A stretch of DNA of 64,000 nucleotides, taken from assembly GCA_029204225.1 (NCBI GenBank), contig CM055092.1, forward strand, positions 67,085,923 to 67,149,922, given 5' to 3'. This DNA is from Diphasiastrum complanatum. Taxonomy: Eukaryota > Streptophyta > Lycopodiopsida > Lycopodiales > Lycopodiaceae. Made by a program: the position numbers and the translations under genes. This document shows, one piece after another, positions 11,039 through 21,325 of the stretch (position 1 is the first letter of the stretch; each line of letters starts with the position of its first letter). Below the pieces are notes generated by a model, which did no database searches, had not been told where the DNA came from, and was given only the letters and a program-made list of their open reading frames with translations.

Positions 11039-11483
11039 GGTCAGACCCCAGCCGTATGTGGCGGGCTCGAGATTATATACAGAGCTCACTTGTTTTTTTA
11101 GATGGATGACCAGTTGATGTGCATTGTGTACTTATGAAATGGTTTACAGTCCTCCCCCTCTCTCTGTGTCCCGCTCTTTTTTATCAATTTGGGTAACTTT
11201 TTCAACTTTTTTGGCCTTTTTGGCCATTAATTAATCTAGAAAAAAAATGCCAAATTTTTTCCAGAAAAAGCAGATTTGTAATCTGTTTTTTCTGAAAAAA
11301 ATTTGGCATTTTTCAAGGATTTTTTTGGGCTGTTTTTGTGGGGGAGACCAAAAAAAAAAAATAATTAATTAATCAATTAATTCTGCCACACACGGTTCTG
11401 CTCTAAAAAAAATTATGAACCGTACGGTTCAATGTACGGTTCTGAGAACCGTACTGAACCGGTAACGGTTCATTGATTCTATG
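11039..11483 (+). repeat. hAT 3' untranslated and subterminal region with GAACCGT motifs
   Basis: The segment contains GGGCTGTTTTTGTGGGGGAGACC followed by A-runs and TTAATTAA tracts. Alternating GAACCGT and ACGGTTC motifs follow, including the palindrome GAACCGTACGGTTC near 11418-11431. The segment ends GATTCTATG at 11483. Short repeated subterminal motifs are a known feature of hAT elements, where they bind transposase. That role is inferred here. Confidence 0.65.
11243..11313. repeat. Near-perfect inverted repeat (hairpin)
   Basis: Two arms of 34 bases (11243-11276 and 11280-11313) are complementary with only a couple of mismatches and are separated by TGT. The arm begins AAAAATGCCAAATTTTTT and includes CAGAAAAAGCAGATT. 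It lies in the hAT 3' region and could fold as a strong hairpin in RNA or single-stranded DNA. Confidence 0.85.
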
Positions 11484-12185
11484 GGTTCTTGTAATTAATT
11501 AATTAATTATTTATTTATTTATTTTTCTTTTTGGACCCTTTTCCCCCCAAAACCCATTTCACTGCTTTTGGCCCTCATTTCACTGTTTGTGGCCCTCATT
11601 CTGGTTTTTTTTTGGCCTTTCTTGGCCTTTTTTTGGCATTTTTTTGGGCTGTTTTTGGGGGTGGGAACTAAAAAAAAAATTAATCAATTAATTAGTACGG
11701 TTCACCACGGTCATAGAATTAATGAACCGTGTACGGTTCACCATGGTTCTGAGAACCGTACGGTTCTCAGAAAATTTAAGGGGGAACCGTGGTGAACCGT
11801 ACTAATTAATCAATTATTTTTTTTGGTTCCTACCCCCAAAAACAGCCTGTGGATTTTACAGTTCTATTTGACAGTCTGTGGATTTTACAGTTCTATTTTA
11901 CAGTCTGTGGATTTTTACAGTTCTATTTTACAGTTCGAATTATCATAAACAGCCCAAAAACTGTAAAATGAGGGCCAAAAACTATTTTGGGGGGCAATTG
12001 GCAAAAAAAATCAGTTAATTAATTAATTAATTGCAGGAACCGTACCAAATGAACCGTGGTACGGTTCCTTCCACGAACCGTGGGTTCTATGATCACAGTT
12101 CACCATTAAAATCTTTGTGAACCGTACGGTTCACTGTAGGGTTCTGAGAACCATGGTGAACCGTTGACGGTTCTTAGATTCTATG
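11484..12185 (+). mobile_element. Second, 5'-truncated GAACCGT element with a nested copy
   Basis: A second copy of the same sequence organisation (TTAATTAA tracts, GGGCTGTTTTTGGGGGTGGGAACT, then GAACCGT motifs) ends GATTCTATG at 12185. Its left CATAGAAC terminus is missing. It is interrupted by an inverted copy at 11712-12091. Removing that copy rejoins GTACGGTTC with GTTCACC motif sequence. Confidence 0.6.
11712..12091 (-). mobile_element. GAACCGT MITE, hAT type, inverted and nested
   Basis: The 380-bp element starts CATAGAATTAATGAACCG and ends CGTGGGTTCTATG, the reverse complement of the termini at 59579-59950. Flanking 8-mers are ACCACGGT and ATCACAGT, matching at 6 of 8 positions. Both differences are transitions (C to T and G to A), as expected of an ageing 8-bp hAT duplication. 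It contains a short TTTTACAG-type tandem repeat (about 11850-11935). Confidence 0.7.
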
Positions 12186-13200
12186 GTGTACACACGTCAA
12201 GTCAAGGGATGGTTAAAACTTCTTTTTCTTTTGATTTTCTTGAAAATGGCAAGTTTGAATGATGCGGTATTATCAAAGGCTAGTAAGCTTGATGGTAATA
12301 ACCTTAATATTGGAAATTCAAAATACAAAATATTCTCATGGAGTTCAAGGATGTGCGTCCGGGCCGGACGCGGGCAATCCGCGTCCGGCGTCCAGACCCG
12401 GACGCATCCGTCCCCCGGACGCGGGGTCGGACGTGTCCACATTTTTTATTTATTACTAAAAAAATTAAAAAAAAAAAGCCCCCCGGACGCACCCCTGGTG
12501 CGTCTGCGTCACAGACGCGAACGCACGTCCGGATGCGCGTTCGCGTCCTACCTTAGTCATGGACTAAGAATATTGGGAAATTGTTATTGACACCGAATTT
12601 CCTCTTGGCACTGAAAGGAATGTGAGAGAATATAAAAAATGGAAAAGAAGGCCTTTCCATATTATTAACTTAGTTAAAGATATGATATGATAATTCCTCA
12701 TAGCAGGGATGCTCCTAGAACCCAATGAAAGTTGGGATATTGTCAAAAATCTGTACAAGAATGTTAATTAGTCTCGGATTCTATTTTTGACAAATAAACT
12801 TCATACATCGAAAATGGATATAGGGGAATTGGTGACAAACTACTTTACTAGAGCGAAAGATCCTAGGAACCAACTTGTCGTAGTTGGTGAATGTGTGCCT
12901 AATTCAGTTACATGTCTATTGTGTTTAATAGCTTTCCGCTTGCATATTAGAATTTTGCAATGATGTTATCTCTACTAGAAACTATACCGAGTTTCGACGA
13001 GTGGATGTTATTTTGTTACAAGAGAAAATGAGACAACATTTTCTCACAAATAGGGATGATATTAAGGAACAAGCATACATAGCAAAGAAGCAGGGACAAT
13101 ATTCAAGGAAAGGAAAAGCAAGGGTTGAAAAGAGTTAGTCTGATTTCAATTTGTATGTCTTCAAGGCCAACGAAGAGAGTTATGAACTGTTTTATATGAT
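12186..13200 (+). pseudogene. Ty1/copia Gag relic, interrupted by a MITE
   Basis: The ATG near 12246 begins a copia-style Gag N-terminus (AVLSKASKLDGNNL). After removal of the MITE at 12344-12556 the same type of sequence continues. A later block near 12795-12960 resembles the UBN2/retrotran_gag region (KMDIGELVTNYFTRAKD, LVVVGECVPNSVTCLLCLIA). The end reads REN.. RQHFLTNRDDIKEQAY with a basic tail near 13040-13130. Many stops and frameshifts are present. It is probably the coding part of the element whose LTR lies at 1-345. Confidence 0.6.
12344..12556. mobile_element. GGACGC MITE (GC-rich foldback-like, 8-bp duplication)
   Basis: The 213-bp insertion is rich in GGACGC/GCGTCC motifs and has a central A/T-rich segment. 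Flanks are TCATGGAG (12336-12343) and TCATGGAC (12557-12564), 7 of 8 identical, so a hAT-like 8-bp duplication is likely. It ends CCTACCTTAG, the same end as the element at about 60014-60159. The high GC content contrasts sharply with the surrounding AT-rich DNA. Confidence 0.7.
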
Positions 13201-13818
13201 ACCTTGAAGTGTGCTGACTGAACAGAAATTTTTTGTTATGTATTTTTTCTCCTTTGTAAAAGTTAAGATTTATCTATCTATTTTTGTCTCCAGTTGGATA
13301 TGATATCTTCTTTGTCATCTTCGCCCAAAAATTCATCTCATTGGGTGGATAACATAGCTCCCAAGAGATTGAATAGAGATTCAAAATTGTTTTTTGAATT
13401 GAGCTACTGCTGAACGGTTCAAAAAGCCCTAAATATTCTGAAACCTTTGGAAAAATACTGGAAATGAGGAAGCTTTTTTAAATTTTCAAGTTTTAAAAAG
13501 GTTCTAACACTATTAAGGTTCAAGTCTTGAATCAATTCGAAAGTCAACATTCAAGATTCGTTGGAACTATGGTGGATAAGGTGGCCTTAGATGTCGGTTC
13601 AGTCAAGCAAAGAATGCTCATTTTGCATAACAAGCAAACTGAAGTATATCATATGTAGCACGTTCGTTCATATTTATCATCGTAAGCATGTGTCAAGAAT
13701 TAGATGGTTCCTTTCAGGGGTAGTTTCCGTTAAGGCAGTAGGTGCGGCTCTTCTTTGTTAACATTGAGCTGTATCACACTTCCAAGTCGAGTTGGCTTAC
13801 ACGTCGTTCATTTTCCAG

Positions 13819-14481
13819 GTTTGCATAACATTCGAGGAGCCTGAGATCGGTGTCACCATTTTGAAGTTGACTCAAACTGATGTGCCAGAGGAGGATAGGT
13901 GAAGTGAATGTTTAGTTTCTGAAAGACTTAGTGTTCTTTTCATCAAGTTGAAGCGTGTGCCAAATTGTGTATTTAACATTTCCTTTTTGTCCCGTAGCTA
14001 GTTCTACAATTACGCATTCAAATTTGGATTCTTACAGTCTGAAATTCTTCTGATGCTTTTACAATCAAAATAGATCGAACGTATGGCACTTTCAACATCC
14101 TTGGCAGTCACGTAGTTTGCTCCTCAACTGCATGTCTTTATTGTTACCATTTAGTTTTATTTTCATACTATTGCTATGACCTTGTAAGGTGCATTTGACT
14201 CAAATCAGCCACACAGATCAGACATATAAGAGAAACAAATACGTTGGTGCTTTCAACATTTAATGACACTGCACTGCCAGGATCTGTTTTGGGGTATCAG
14301 TTATCTTGAATTGTTTTTTGCATGAGGACTATTTGTGCATCATCTGGTTTACTAACATGCTAAACGTAACTTTCATGAGCTTGGCAGATATGGAAACGCA
14401 ACTGTTGTTGAAAATACTGAGAGAGGATGGAGAGATCTGATATTTCACAAGATCCGAGCAGTCTTTGGCTATGGGTTATAG
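13819..14481 (+). CDS. Last two exons of an Aha1-type Hsp90 co-chaperone gene
   Basis: Two exons match the C-terminal (AHSA1) domain of the activator of Hsp90 ATPase. Exon 13819-13898 reads ITFEEPEIGVTILKLTQTDV and ends PEEDR. Exon 14388-14481 reads YGNATVVENTERGWRDLIF and ends AVFGYGL then TAG. Acceptors (TTTTCCAG, CTTGGCAG) and the donor (GATAG/GTGAAG) are canonical, and the split Arg codon joins in frame. Aha1 family proteins bind Hsp90 and stimulate its ATPase in the cytosol. No earlier exon is recognisable between 13200 and 13818. The rest either lies upstream beyond the nested elements, which would then be intronic, or is lost. The reading frame seen here is undamaged. This assignment comes from recalled family sequence, not a search. 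Confidence 0.75.
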
Positions 14482-15540
14482 TTAGACTTTGTGAACCTAT
14501 ACTAGGTCCAAATCATTCTTTGTATGATGATGACAATCCATATGAGTGGACTTTCTGTCTCATGGGACTGCATTGTTTATGAACCTCTTCTAGCCTGTTG
14601 CATCATAGTTTGTTAGACATATCTGATTCGATTCGAGATTATAATGATACACTTGGAGGACTGCAATCCAAAGAGAACTTTACAGGCCTTGCACAAGGTA
14701 ATTCCTGAATATGACTAAGGATGAGTTAAGTTGAGGACTCTGATTTTTTTGTTTTTGGTCATCATTTGGGCAGTAATAGTTTCGCCCAAAGGTCTATAGA
14801 TTTCATGAATCAGACTTCTGAAGTTCAGACACATGAAATAGAAGACAAAAGTCGAAAGAATGAATGCTTGCATATATGATTACAGTCACCTTTAAATGAT
14901 CACAACTATTATGTTCGTTGCTTTGCTAGTGCAATCTATTCCTCAATATCATGAAATTGGAATCACTTGGCATTAAAAAATATATCAAAAGTTCAAAGCA
15001 ATATGTTCTTATTTAACAACTAGTGGCTAGATTGACAAATAAGAGAAATTGACAGTAAATCATGAGAAAATAGAGATAAGAGAAACAACATTGAGCTCAA
15101 TAGTTTACAAAATGGAAAACTATAGATTGACATTAACAAATAAGGTCGAAAAGTTAGGAGTGTGAGTATGGAACCAATGTGAGAGATCACAAAATCAGTA
15201 GTTTGAAGGTAATGCTTGGAGCATATGTCCAGCTCCTTAATTTCGGATTATGTGACATGCTTTCTAAGGAAGGTCTTTCAGCAGTAAACCATTGATTAAG
15301 CAACAAAATAATTGAAGCACTAGGAATGATTCTATTGTACAGAACAAGGGAATTGAAACTGAAATTCTCACCTTGTCTAGGCTGTCTGATGGAAGCCTGG
15401 AATCAACCAGCAAAAAATATTGACTATATGTGCCACGCTCTAGGAGGTTACAACTAGGAGTATGAAGTCATTTGGCAATTTAGCATCTTAGATTGTAGTG
15501 GTACAACATGCGTAGAGAGAAATAAAAATGTCCAAAACTA
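14482..15540. other. No gene seen (3' flank of the Aha1-like exons)
   Basis: The first few hundred bases are probably 3' UTR of the Aha1-like gene. The remainder is AT-rich and has no frame or repeat that I can identify. Confidence 0.4.
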
Positions 15541-15622
15541 CAAGGGAGAATTTTAGTGGAAGCAATAACACTAAGACTTTGTTGCCCAGTCACCACAAGA
15601 CATAGTACACTCCTAAGCTATG

Positions 15623-16093
15623 TCAAAAGATACTGTGTAGGTGCATGGGAAGAATGCAGTATTTGGAAAGTAAATGGAACATCTCAATGGCCACTCCATG
15701 CTCTCCATGCAAATGAACTTCCCGACCGTTTTGTTGAAAGTTGAGGATATTGTCTTGATAATTCCGTTGAAGAGTGGGGCCCAAGTTGTGAAGCCGATCT
15801 CTCTCTAACACTAAGTCGGTACGATCCAGATGCATGATTTGAAAAGTTCAATTTATCCTGATATCCCTGAATCTCCAGACCTAATTATTGATTGTGGTTT
15901 TTCACACATGTTTATCCTGATCCTTTGCCAAAGAAACTATGTACCTATGCTGACTAGGTGTTTTTGGGAGTCGTAGCTTCTTGACTAGGGTGTAATTGAT
16001 GAAATTATGGGTTGCCCCATCATCCACTGTAGTTTGAGGAAGATAATTCCAACATGTTAATATGAAATGGGAAGAGAGATGTAGAGCAATCAT
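15623..16093 (-). pseudogene. Gypsy protease relic
   Basis: Two minus-strand segments match the protease of the element at 4851-5375 closely: VDDGATHNFINYTLVKKLRL (near 16035-15975) and MHLDRTDLVLERDRLHNLGP (from 15835 down). The order is preserved, but the middle is disrupted and no reverse transcriptase follows. It is an isolated fragment of a sister copy in the opposite orientation. Confidence 0.75.
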
Positions 16094-16528
16094 GGAGACA
16101 GAAATCTATTAACATAAAGAATGTTCTCAAAAAATGGAAGATGTTTGTTGAGGATTTATATGTCCATTGATTGCCACTTGTAGAAAATGAAGTACCAATT
16201 TTGTACTCAACTCTATTGAGCAAAGAAGGCAAGGAAAATTTTGAGTTTTTGATTTTTATGGACTTGTTTAGTGTGATTAGATTGAAATCAATTTCGTCAC
16301 AGACTCGGGTTAGTTTTATGGATTTAATGTGAAAAGCAATAAATGATCTCATATTAAGACAAAAGCTCATACCTATTACTAGTAATATGCTTATTTGCCT
16401 TTTGGTATTATCAACTTATTGGATGACAGAGAATTAAATTTGGGCAACAATAGGGCTTACGTGATACAACCTTTAGTGAAATGAAGTAGGGGCATTTTGT
16501 TTAACAAGAAGTTATTAAGGTGTAGGCA
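16094..16528. other. No gene seen
   Basis: This is AT-rich intergenic sequence. A minus-strand open frame at 16020-16370 has no recognisable motif. Confidence 0.35.
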
Positions 16529-17036
16529 TGTCATGTACTTTTACTACATCAGTGCTTATCAATGTAATATAATATCCAATGTAAGCTTGTAAGCTTTGTA
16601 GGAGCTATTAGCCTTAAGAACAAGGTGGTTCCCTCTTTAGGCCCTCCAAAGTATTCAAATAAGGATAATAAGCCAATGTACACTAAATAAGACTTAACAA
16701 AGACTAACTATCTTGCAATATAGTTATGTTTAATTAAGTTAGGGGATTGTCACCATTTTGAGGATCTTTTGCCTCATTTGCAAATGAGAGAGCTTAGGCT
16801 CATGTTTGTGAATGTGAGCCTTAAGAATAGAGCTTGCTAGGTCTCATCTGCCCAATCCACATGATTCCCCTTCCATCTTGTATTTTAATTGTTTCCATCT
16901 CTTTGATCGATGTTTCCTTGAAGCTCTATTTGTTCTTTGTATTTTATGACTATATTAACATGAATCCATTGTTAATGTCTTGATCTTAGCTTTAGTTTTT
17001 TTACGAGGGCTATTTGAGTGGGTTTGGCACATGACA
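16529..17036 (+). repeat. LTR of an unidentified LTR retrotransposon
   Basis: The 508-bp segment starts TGTCATGT and ends ACATGACA, an 8-base perfect terminal inverted repeat of LTR form. TTTG and then TGGTATCAAAGC (17041-17052) follow, a near-perfect tRNA-iMet binding site. The partner LTR is not visible in this window, so the element is truncated or rearranged on its right. Confidence 0.75.
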
Positions 17037-17040
17037 TTTG

Positions 17041-17052
17041 TGGTATCAAAGC
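17041..17052 (+). other. Primer-binding site, initiator tRNA-Met type
   Basis: TGGTATCAAAGC lies four bases after the LTR end and differs from the standard TGGTATCAGAGC by one transition. Confidence 0.75.
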
Positions 17053-17886
17053 ATAAGATCCAAATTACATCATGATTCTTTATAATTGTCATTAAGTTTA
17101 GAGGTCTTTTTTGGCTTTTCTAGCTTTATTGAATTATCGATTTTTCAATTTGCTGTGGATCACTTTTTGATCCATTATTCATTGTATATTCATTGATTTG
17201 TAGCTCTTTATTTTAGCTTTTTGGAGGTACCAATTTTTTTTATTTGGAGCTATAATGACCAAGTTATGGCCATTTTAGTGAATTCATTCCAAGGACACAC
17301 ACACACACACACACACACAACGATCTCAAGTTTTTGGTGAGCACATGGTTTATTGGAGTAGACAAAAAAAAAATTGTCGTAAAACTCAATTTTCAAGATT
17401 CTTCAAAAGTTCAAAACATTTATTAAAATCATTTTATATATTGTTTTCAGCCCCCCATTCTAAGCTGCGGTTAATTCATTTCGTTGTCATTATGTAGTTA
17501 ATTGATTTCCTTGTCGTTCTCTAAACCTTCATAACTTTTTTGTTTGATCTCGAAATTCAGTAATACAACAATGAAAAGTGATGAGTTCGTTGAGCTCAAT
17601 ACTATCATCAATACTTTTTGTCATCATTACTAATTTATATTATTATTTTTTAAAGTACCCCCATTTCTAAGTTTGTTCTATTGTAGTTTTTTCTCAAACC
17701 TTTATAATTTCTCTGTTCAATTTCAAATCTCGACGGGTTAAAAAGCAAAGTTGTTCTTTGCATAGTGATCTACAAGTTGAGCACGATTATTCTATATCTG
17801 ACGACTGCAAAGACTCATAACTAAATTCCAACCAAATCCATATATTTCAAAAGATTCATTATTCGAGGACTTAGAATTTTGGGTAG
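17053..17886 (+). other. Leader of the LTR element, no gene seen
   Basis: This is AT-rich untranslated sequence after the primer-binding site. It includes a short (CA)n tract at 17295-17319. Confidence 0.4.
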
Positions 17887-18799
17887 GTGGGAGCATTTGG
17901 TAGACTTATAATCCACAATTCTTATGCAAATATCAAATATTATCTTCATTTAACTCACGAGATGGATTCTAATCCTGCTCATGAGCTGGGATTTGATAGT
18001 CAATCTGAATATAATGACCAATCATATTGTTGTGATCAATATGAGCAACATGATTCATATGGAGACCATTTGGGATATGATGAAAACTAGTCTGATCATT
18101 ATGAAGACCATGAGCTATACCATTCAAATCAATCCAACATTGATGGTGGTTTTTACAATAGTGACAGTGATGATGAGCTAGATTCACAACAATCAAAACA
18201 TCATTGTAGTTCACATGATGGTGAGCACGCACTGCGATACATGAGTTCTATATGCCAACCTGAACAATCATATCCTCATGTGCAACGTTTTGCATAATAG
18301 CAGTGTCAATAACTCTCCTAGAGATCAACAAAATACTTATTGTGCCACTTCTTACATCCACTTGGGTTCGTCATTATTACTATTTGATAGACAATCGAGC
18401 CCTACTATGATTGGACTATGCCTGAAAAACTTTCAACTCTATTTTCCCATATATTGACACAGTGATCAAGATTTATTGAATGAAGGTTTGGGTAAAGAGA
18501 AAGGAGCAGCAAGTAAATTCATCCATATCTCTCTTTACTCATCTTACTTTGTGTTTGATAAAAAACATGTCATGTATTTGACAATGTCCTTTGATGATGC
18601 TAGTATGAACATTGTTTTTCATCCTATATCTTATGATGATGAAATAGTGATCATTACTACTTTGATTAGAGTTTCAAAAATATATTCAAAGGCCTCATCT
18701 TGTAATCCATTCACTCTTGAATTTCCAAGGAATGAAGACCCTCATTGGAAGGATGCAAGTTGGAGTTCATTGTTTTGGTGGATAAAGTCAAGATGGTGA
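17887..18799 (+). pseudogene. Unrecognised broken ORF region inside an LTR element
   Basis: Open segments at 17887-18090 (continuing past TAG to about 18297 in the same frame) and 18476-18799 lie downstream of the LTR and binding site at 16529-17052. The first part is rich in His, Asp, Tyr, Asn and Gln (DQYEQHDSYGDHLGYDEN, NSDSDDELDSQQSKHH). The second contains FVFDKKHVMYLTMSFDDASM and ends PHWKDASWSSLFWW. I recognise no Gag, protease or polymerase motif. Position suggests the element's own coding region, perhaps a Gag-like or accessory protein. Function is unknown. Confidence 0.35.
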
Positions 18800-19677
18800 T
18801 ATTTCAAGCTTTGGTTGTATGTTCTTCATACAAAAGTTGGATCTTATGGAAAGCTGTTGTTTTTCATGTTTATTTTAAAGAGGAGACTCACATTTTGCAG
18901 CCCAAGGTGATCATTCAATAACCCACCAAAGACAAAGCTTCAATCTTGAAGACAACCTTTATGGAGCTCTCACTACATTTGACAACTTGGAGCTCAAATT
19001 ATGTTCTTATTGTAATGAGTGATCATACTCACTAAGTACATCAAGAATCTGTTAATTATGTTGTTTTTATGCATGTAATTATTATTGATCCAGGATAGTC
19101 TCATCAAGCTAAATTGTGAGGAGTGTTGAAATTTCACAATTCTAGCTTGACTAATTTTGGTCACATGCATTGTAATTGGCAAAATGGCCATGTAAATAGA
19201 TGCCACACGTGCCAAATAGCATAGGATGCTTTCCTAAAACTTCATTCCTCATATTACATTGTGATAGCATCTTTGAAATGAGGCCAAAGAGTGTTTAAAT
19301 AGGCTAGAGAAATTCTAGGAGCTAAAAATAGCATGTTTTACATTGTTTTTGGATCTTGAGATCTTGACCCCAAGTTAGGGTGGATCCAGTTGTTGAAAAT
19401 GTCACTTCTAACTTGATGTAATATGGTTAAACTTAAGATCTAGATTATGTTGAGATCTCACACGTGTGGAGCCTGTTCTCATGTGTGAAAGGAAGTAGAA
19501 AAAGTACTTGTATAAAGTTAGATTCATTTTAGATAGATCTACTGAACTTGACTTTTGAGTAGAATCTTGGAAAAAGTAATTTTGGTCAAACTCCTTGTAA
19601 TTAGCTTGCACTTCCATGTGAATGAGTAAATGCTCCCACATGTCAAGATGTTGTTCACATGTGTGGATCTGGATGTG
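18800..19677. other. Anonymous LTR-like sequence
   Basis: GTGAGGAG followed by TGTTGAAATTTCACAATT near 19120 looks like a polypurine tract and LTR start, and a similar TGTTGAAAATGTCAC occurs near 19392. A perfect CACACGTGTG lies at 19459-19468. No LTR pair can be defined by eye. Confidence 0.3.
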
Positions 19678-20115
19678 TGAAAAATTGCCTACATTGGCAA
19701 ATCTAGCCATGTAGAATATATTGTACATTTTGTCAATATTGTTTGTTGGTTACTTGAATGGCCAAAGTGCCACTTGTACATACACACCTAAAGTAGGTTA
19801 CCACGAGTCAAGAGGAGTGGTTGTGTCTATTTGGTAGTGATTCCTACTTTGTAGGATCTAGACCATGATTTATGATGAGATTTGTACCTACCATGCACCT
19901 ACCAAGCATCACTCTTGAATCTAGGCTAGGGTTTTCACATTAGGGCAAGAAAGTGGAGTCTACTTCCTTATTACATGCTGGATTGTCATCTAACTTTGCA
20001 AAAGGAAGTGTGTTTTACTATGTATTTCCATTCTCCATAGTGAGAAGATAGAAACTTTTTGGAGCCTCAAGGAGAAACTCGAGTTTCCTCTCATTGTGTG
20101 GTGATTACTCTATTT
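19678..20115. repeat. Direct repeat copy 1 (438 bp)
   Basis: Nearly identical to 20890-21325, with only a few substitutions and a 2-bp indel. It begins with the last codons of a copia pol (TTGCCTACATTGGCAAATCT) and ends GGTGATTACTCTATTT. The copies are 1212 bases apart and bracket a copia RNase H fragment. Confidence 0.9.
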
Positions 20116-20926
20116 GTAAAGGCATTGAGACACCAATGGAGCAACATGTAAAAGCATCTATTGGTTGTGATGAAGCATCCTTTGAGGACATCACATTATA
20201 TAGAAGGCTTATTGGCTCCTTGATCTATTTAACTATAACTAGACCTGATCTTAGTTATAGTGTTGGAAAGTTAAGCCAATTCATGCAAAGTCCTCTAGTT
20301 TCACATTGGAAGATGGCCAAAAGAGTTCTTAGATACATTTCATTCACTAAGAATTTTGGTATTTTGTATAGAGGAACTAATCTTGGCTTAAGAGCCTATA
20401 GTGACTCGGATTTTGCAGGTGACAAAGTGGATAGAAGATCAACAAGTGCCTTTGCCACCTTTCTATGTGATGGAGTAGTATCATGGCTTTCCAAAAAGCA
20501 AGATACCATCTCCCTATCTTCCACAGAATCCGAATACAAGGCCTTGACATCAACATGCAAGGAGGTCTTGTGGCTCAAAAGGCTATTGGTGGAGCTTCAT
20601 GTCATGGAGGAGGAGATCCCTATCATCTATTGTGACAACCAATCAGCCCAATCACTGCAACTAATCCTACATTCCATGCAAGGAGCAAACACATCGAAAT
20701 TGCTCATCATTTCGTGAGGGAAAAAGTGCAAGCTAAAGAGATCAAGTTCCAACACGTGCCATCATCAAGTTGCTTGGTTGATTTGTTTACTAAACCTTTA
20801 CCTAAAGATTCATTTGTCAAACTTAGATCTTCAATTGGAGTTATTGATAAAAGCATTGTGATCTCCAAGGCTAGATTTGAGGAGGAGTTTGAAAAATTGC
20901 CTACATTGGCAAATCTAGCCATGTAG
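20094..20926 (+). pseudogene. Ty1/copia reverse transcriptase tail and RNase H
   Basis: The frame from 20094 reads the end of copia reverse transcriptase (YRRLIGSLIYLTITRPDLSY, HWKMAKRVLRYI) and RNase H (AYSDSDFAGDK, SLSSTESEYKAL, IYCDNQSA). A frameshift near 20660 moves to the frame that ends VDLFTKPLPKDSF and finishes at the TAG of 20924-20926. The upstream part of pol (Gag, protease, integrase and most of the reverse transcriptase) is absent. Confidence 0.88.
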
Positions 20927-21325
20927 AATATTGTACATTTTGTCAATATTGTTTGCTGGTTACTTGAATGGCCAAAGTGCCACTTGTACATACACACCTA
21001 AAGTAGGTTACCACGAGTCAAGAGGAGTGGTTGTGTCTATTTGGTAGTGATTCCTACTTTGTAGGATCTAGACCATGATTTATGATGAGATTTGTACCTA
21101 CCATGCACCTACCAAGCATGACTCTTGGATCTAGGCTAGGGTTTTCACATTAGGGCAAGAAAGTGGAGTCTACTTCCTTATTACATGCTGGATTTTCACC
21201 TAACTTTGCAAAAGGAAGTGTGTTTTACTATGTATTTCCATTCTCCATAGTGAGAAGATAGAAACTTTTTGGAGCCTCAAGGAGAAACTCGAGTTTCCTC
21301 TCATTGTATGGTGATTACTCTATTT
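20890..21325. repeat. Direct repeat copy 2 (436 bp)
   Basis: This is the downstream copy, in its natural position covering the last pol codons and the 3' flank of the copia element. Copy 1 at 19678-20115 is therefore the left part of a second, truncated unit. That implies a tandem duplication with a period of about 1.2 kb. Confidence 0.9.

Larger units (their letters stand above)
617..11483 (+). mobile_element. Decayed hAT element carrying a nested gypsy element
   Basis: The two halves of the transposase (617-2456 and 8797-11038) join exactly when the gypsy element and one 5-bp duplication are removed. After the stop at 11038 come about 445 bases with GAACCGT/ACGGTTC motifs and TTAATTAA tracts, ending in GATTCTATG at 11483. 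That is the same 3' terminus as the MITEs at 59579-59950 and 60196-60423. I infer that this is the coding relative of those MITEs. The 5' terminus is not recognised, so the left coordinate is only the start codon. Confidence 0.65.

Noticed and set aside
11039-12185. The repeated GAACCGT palindromes as a CRISPR-like array
   Set aside because: Spacing is irregular, the motif occurs in both orientations, and this is plant nuclear DNA. Subterminal transposon motifs explain it.
12342-12460. GC-rich segment as a CpG island or exon
   Set aside because: The composition comes from the GGACGC repeat of a MITE with an 8-bp duplication and has no coding signature.
19678-21325. The 437-bp direct repeats as an LTR pair of a short copia element
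   Set aside because: The repeat starts inside pol codons and has no TG...CA ends or primer-binding site, so a tandem duplication explains it better.
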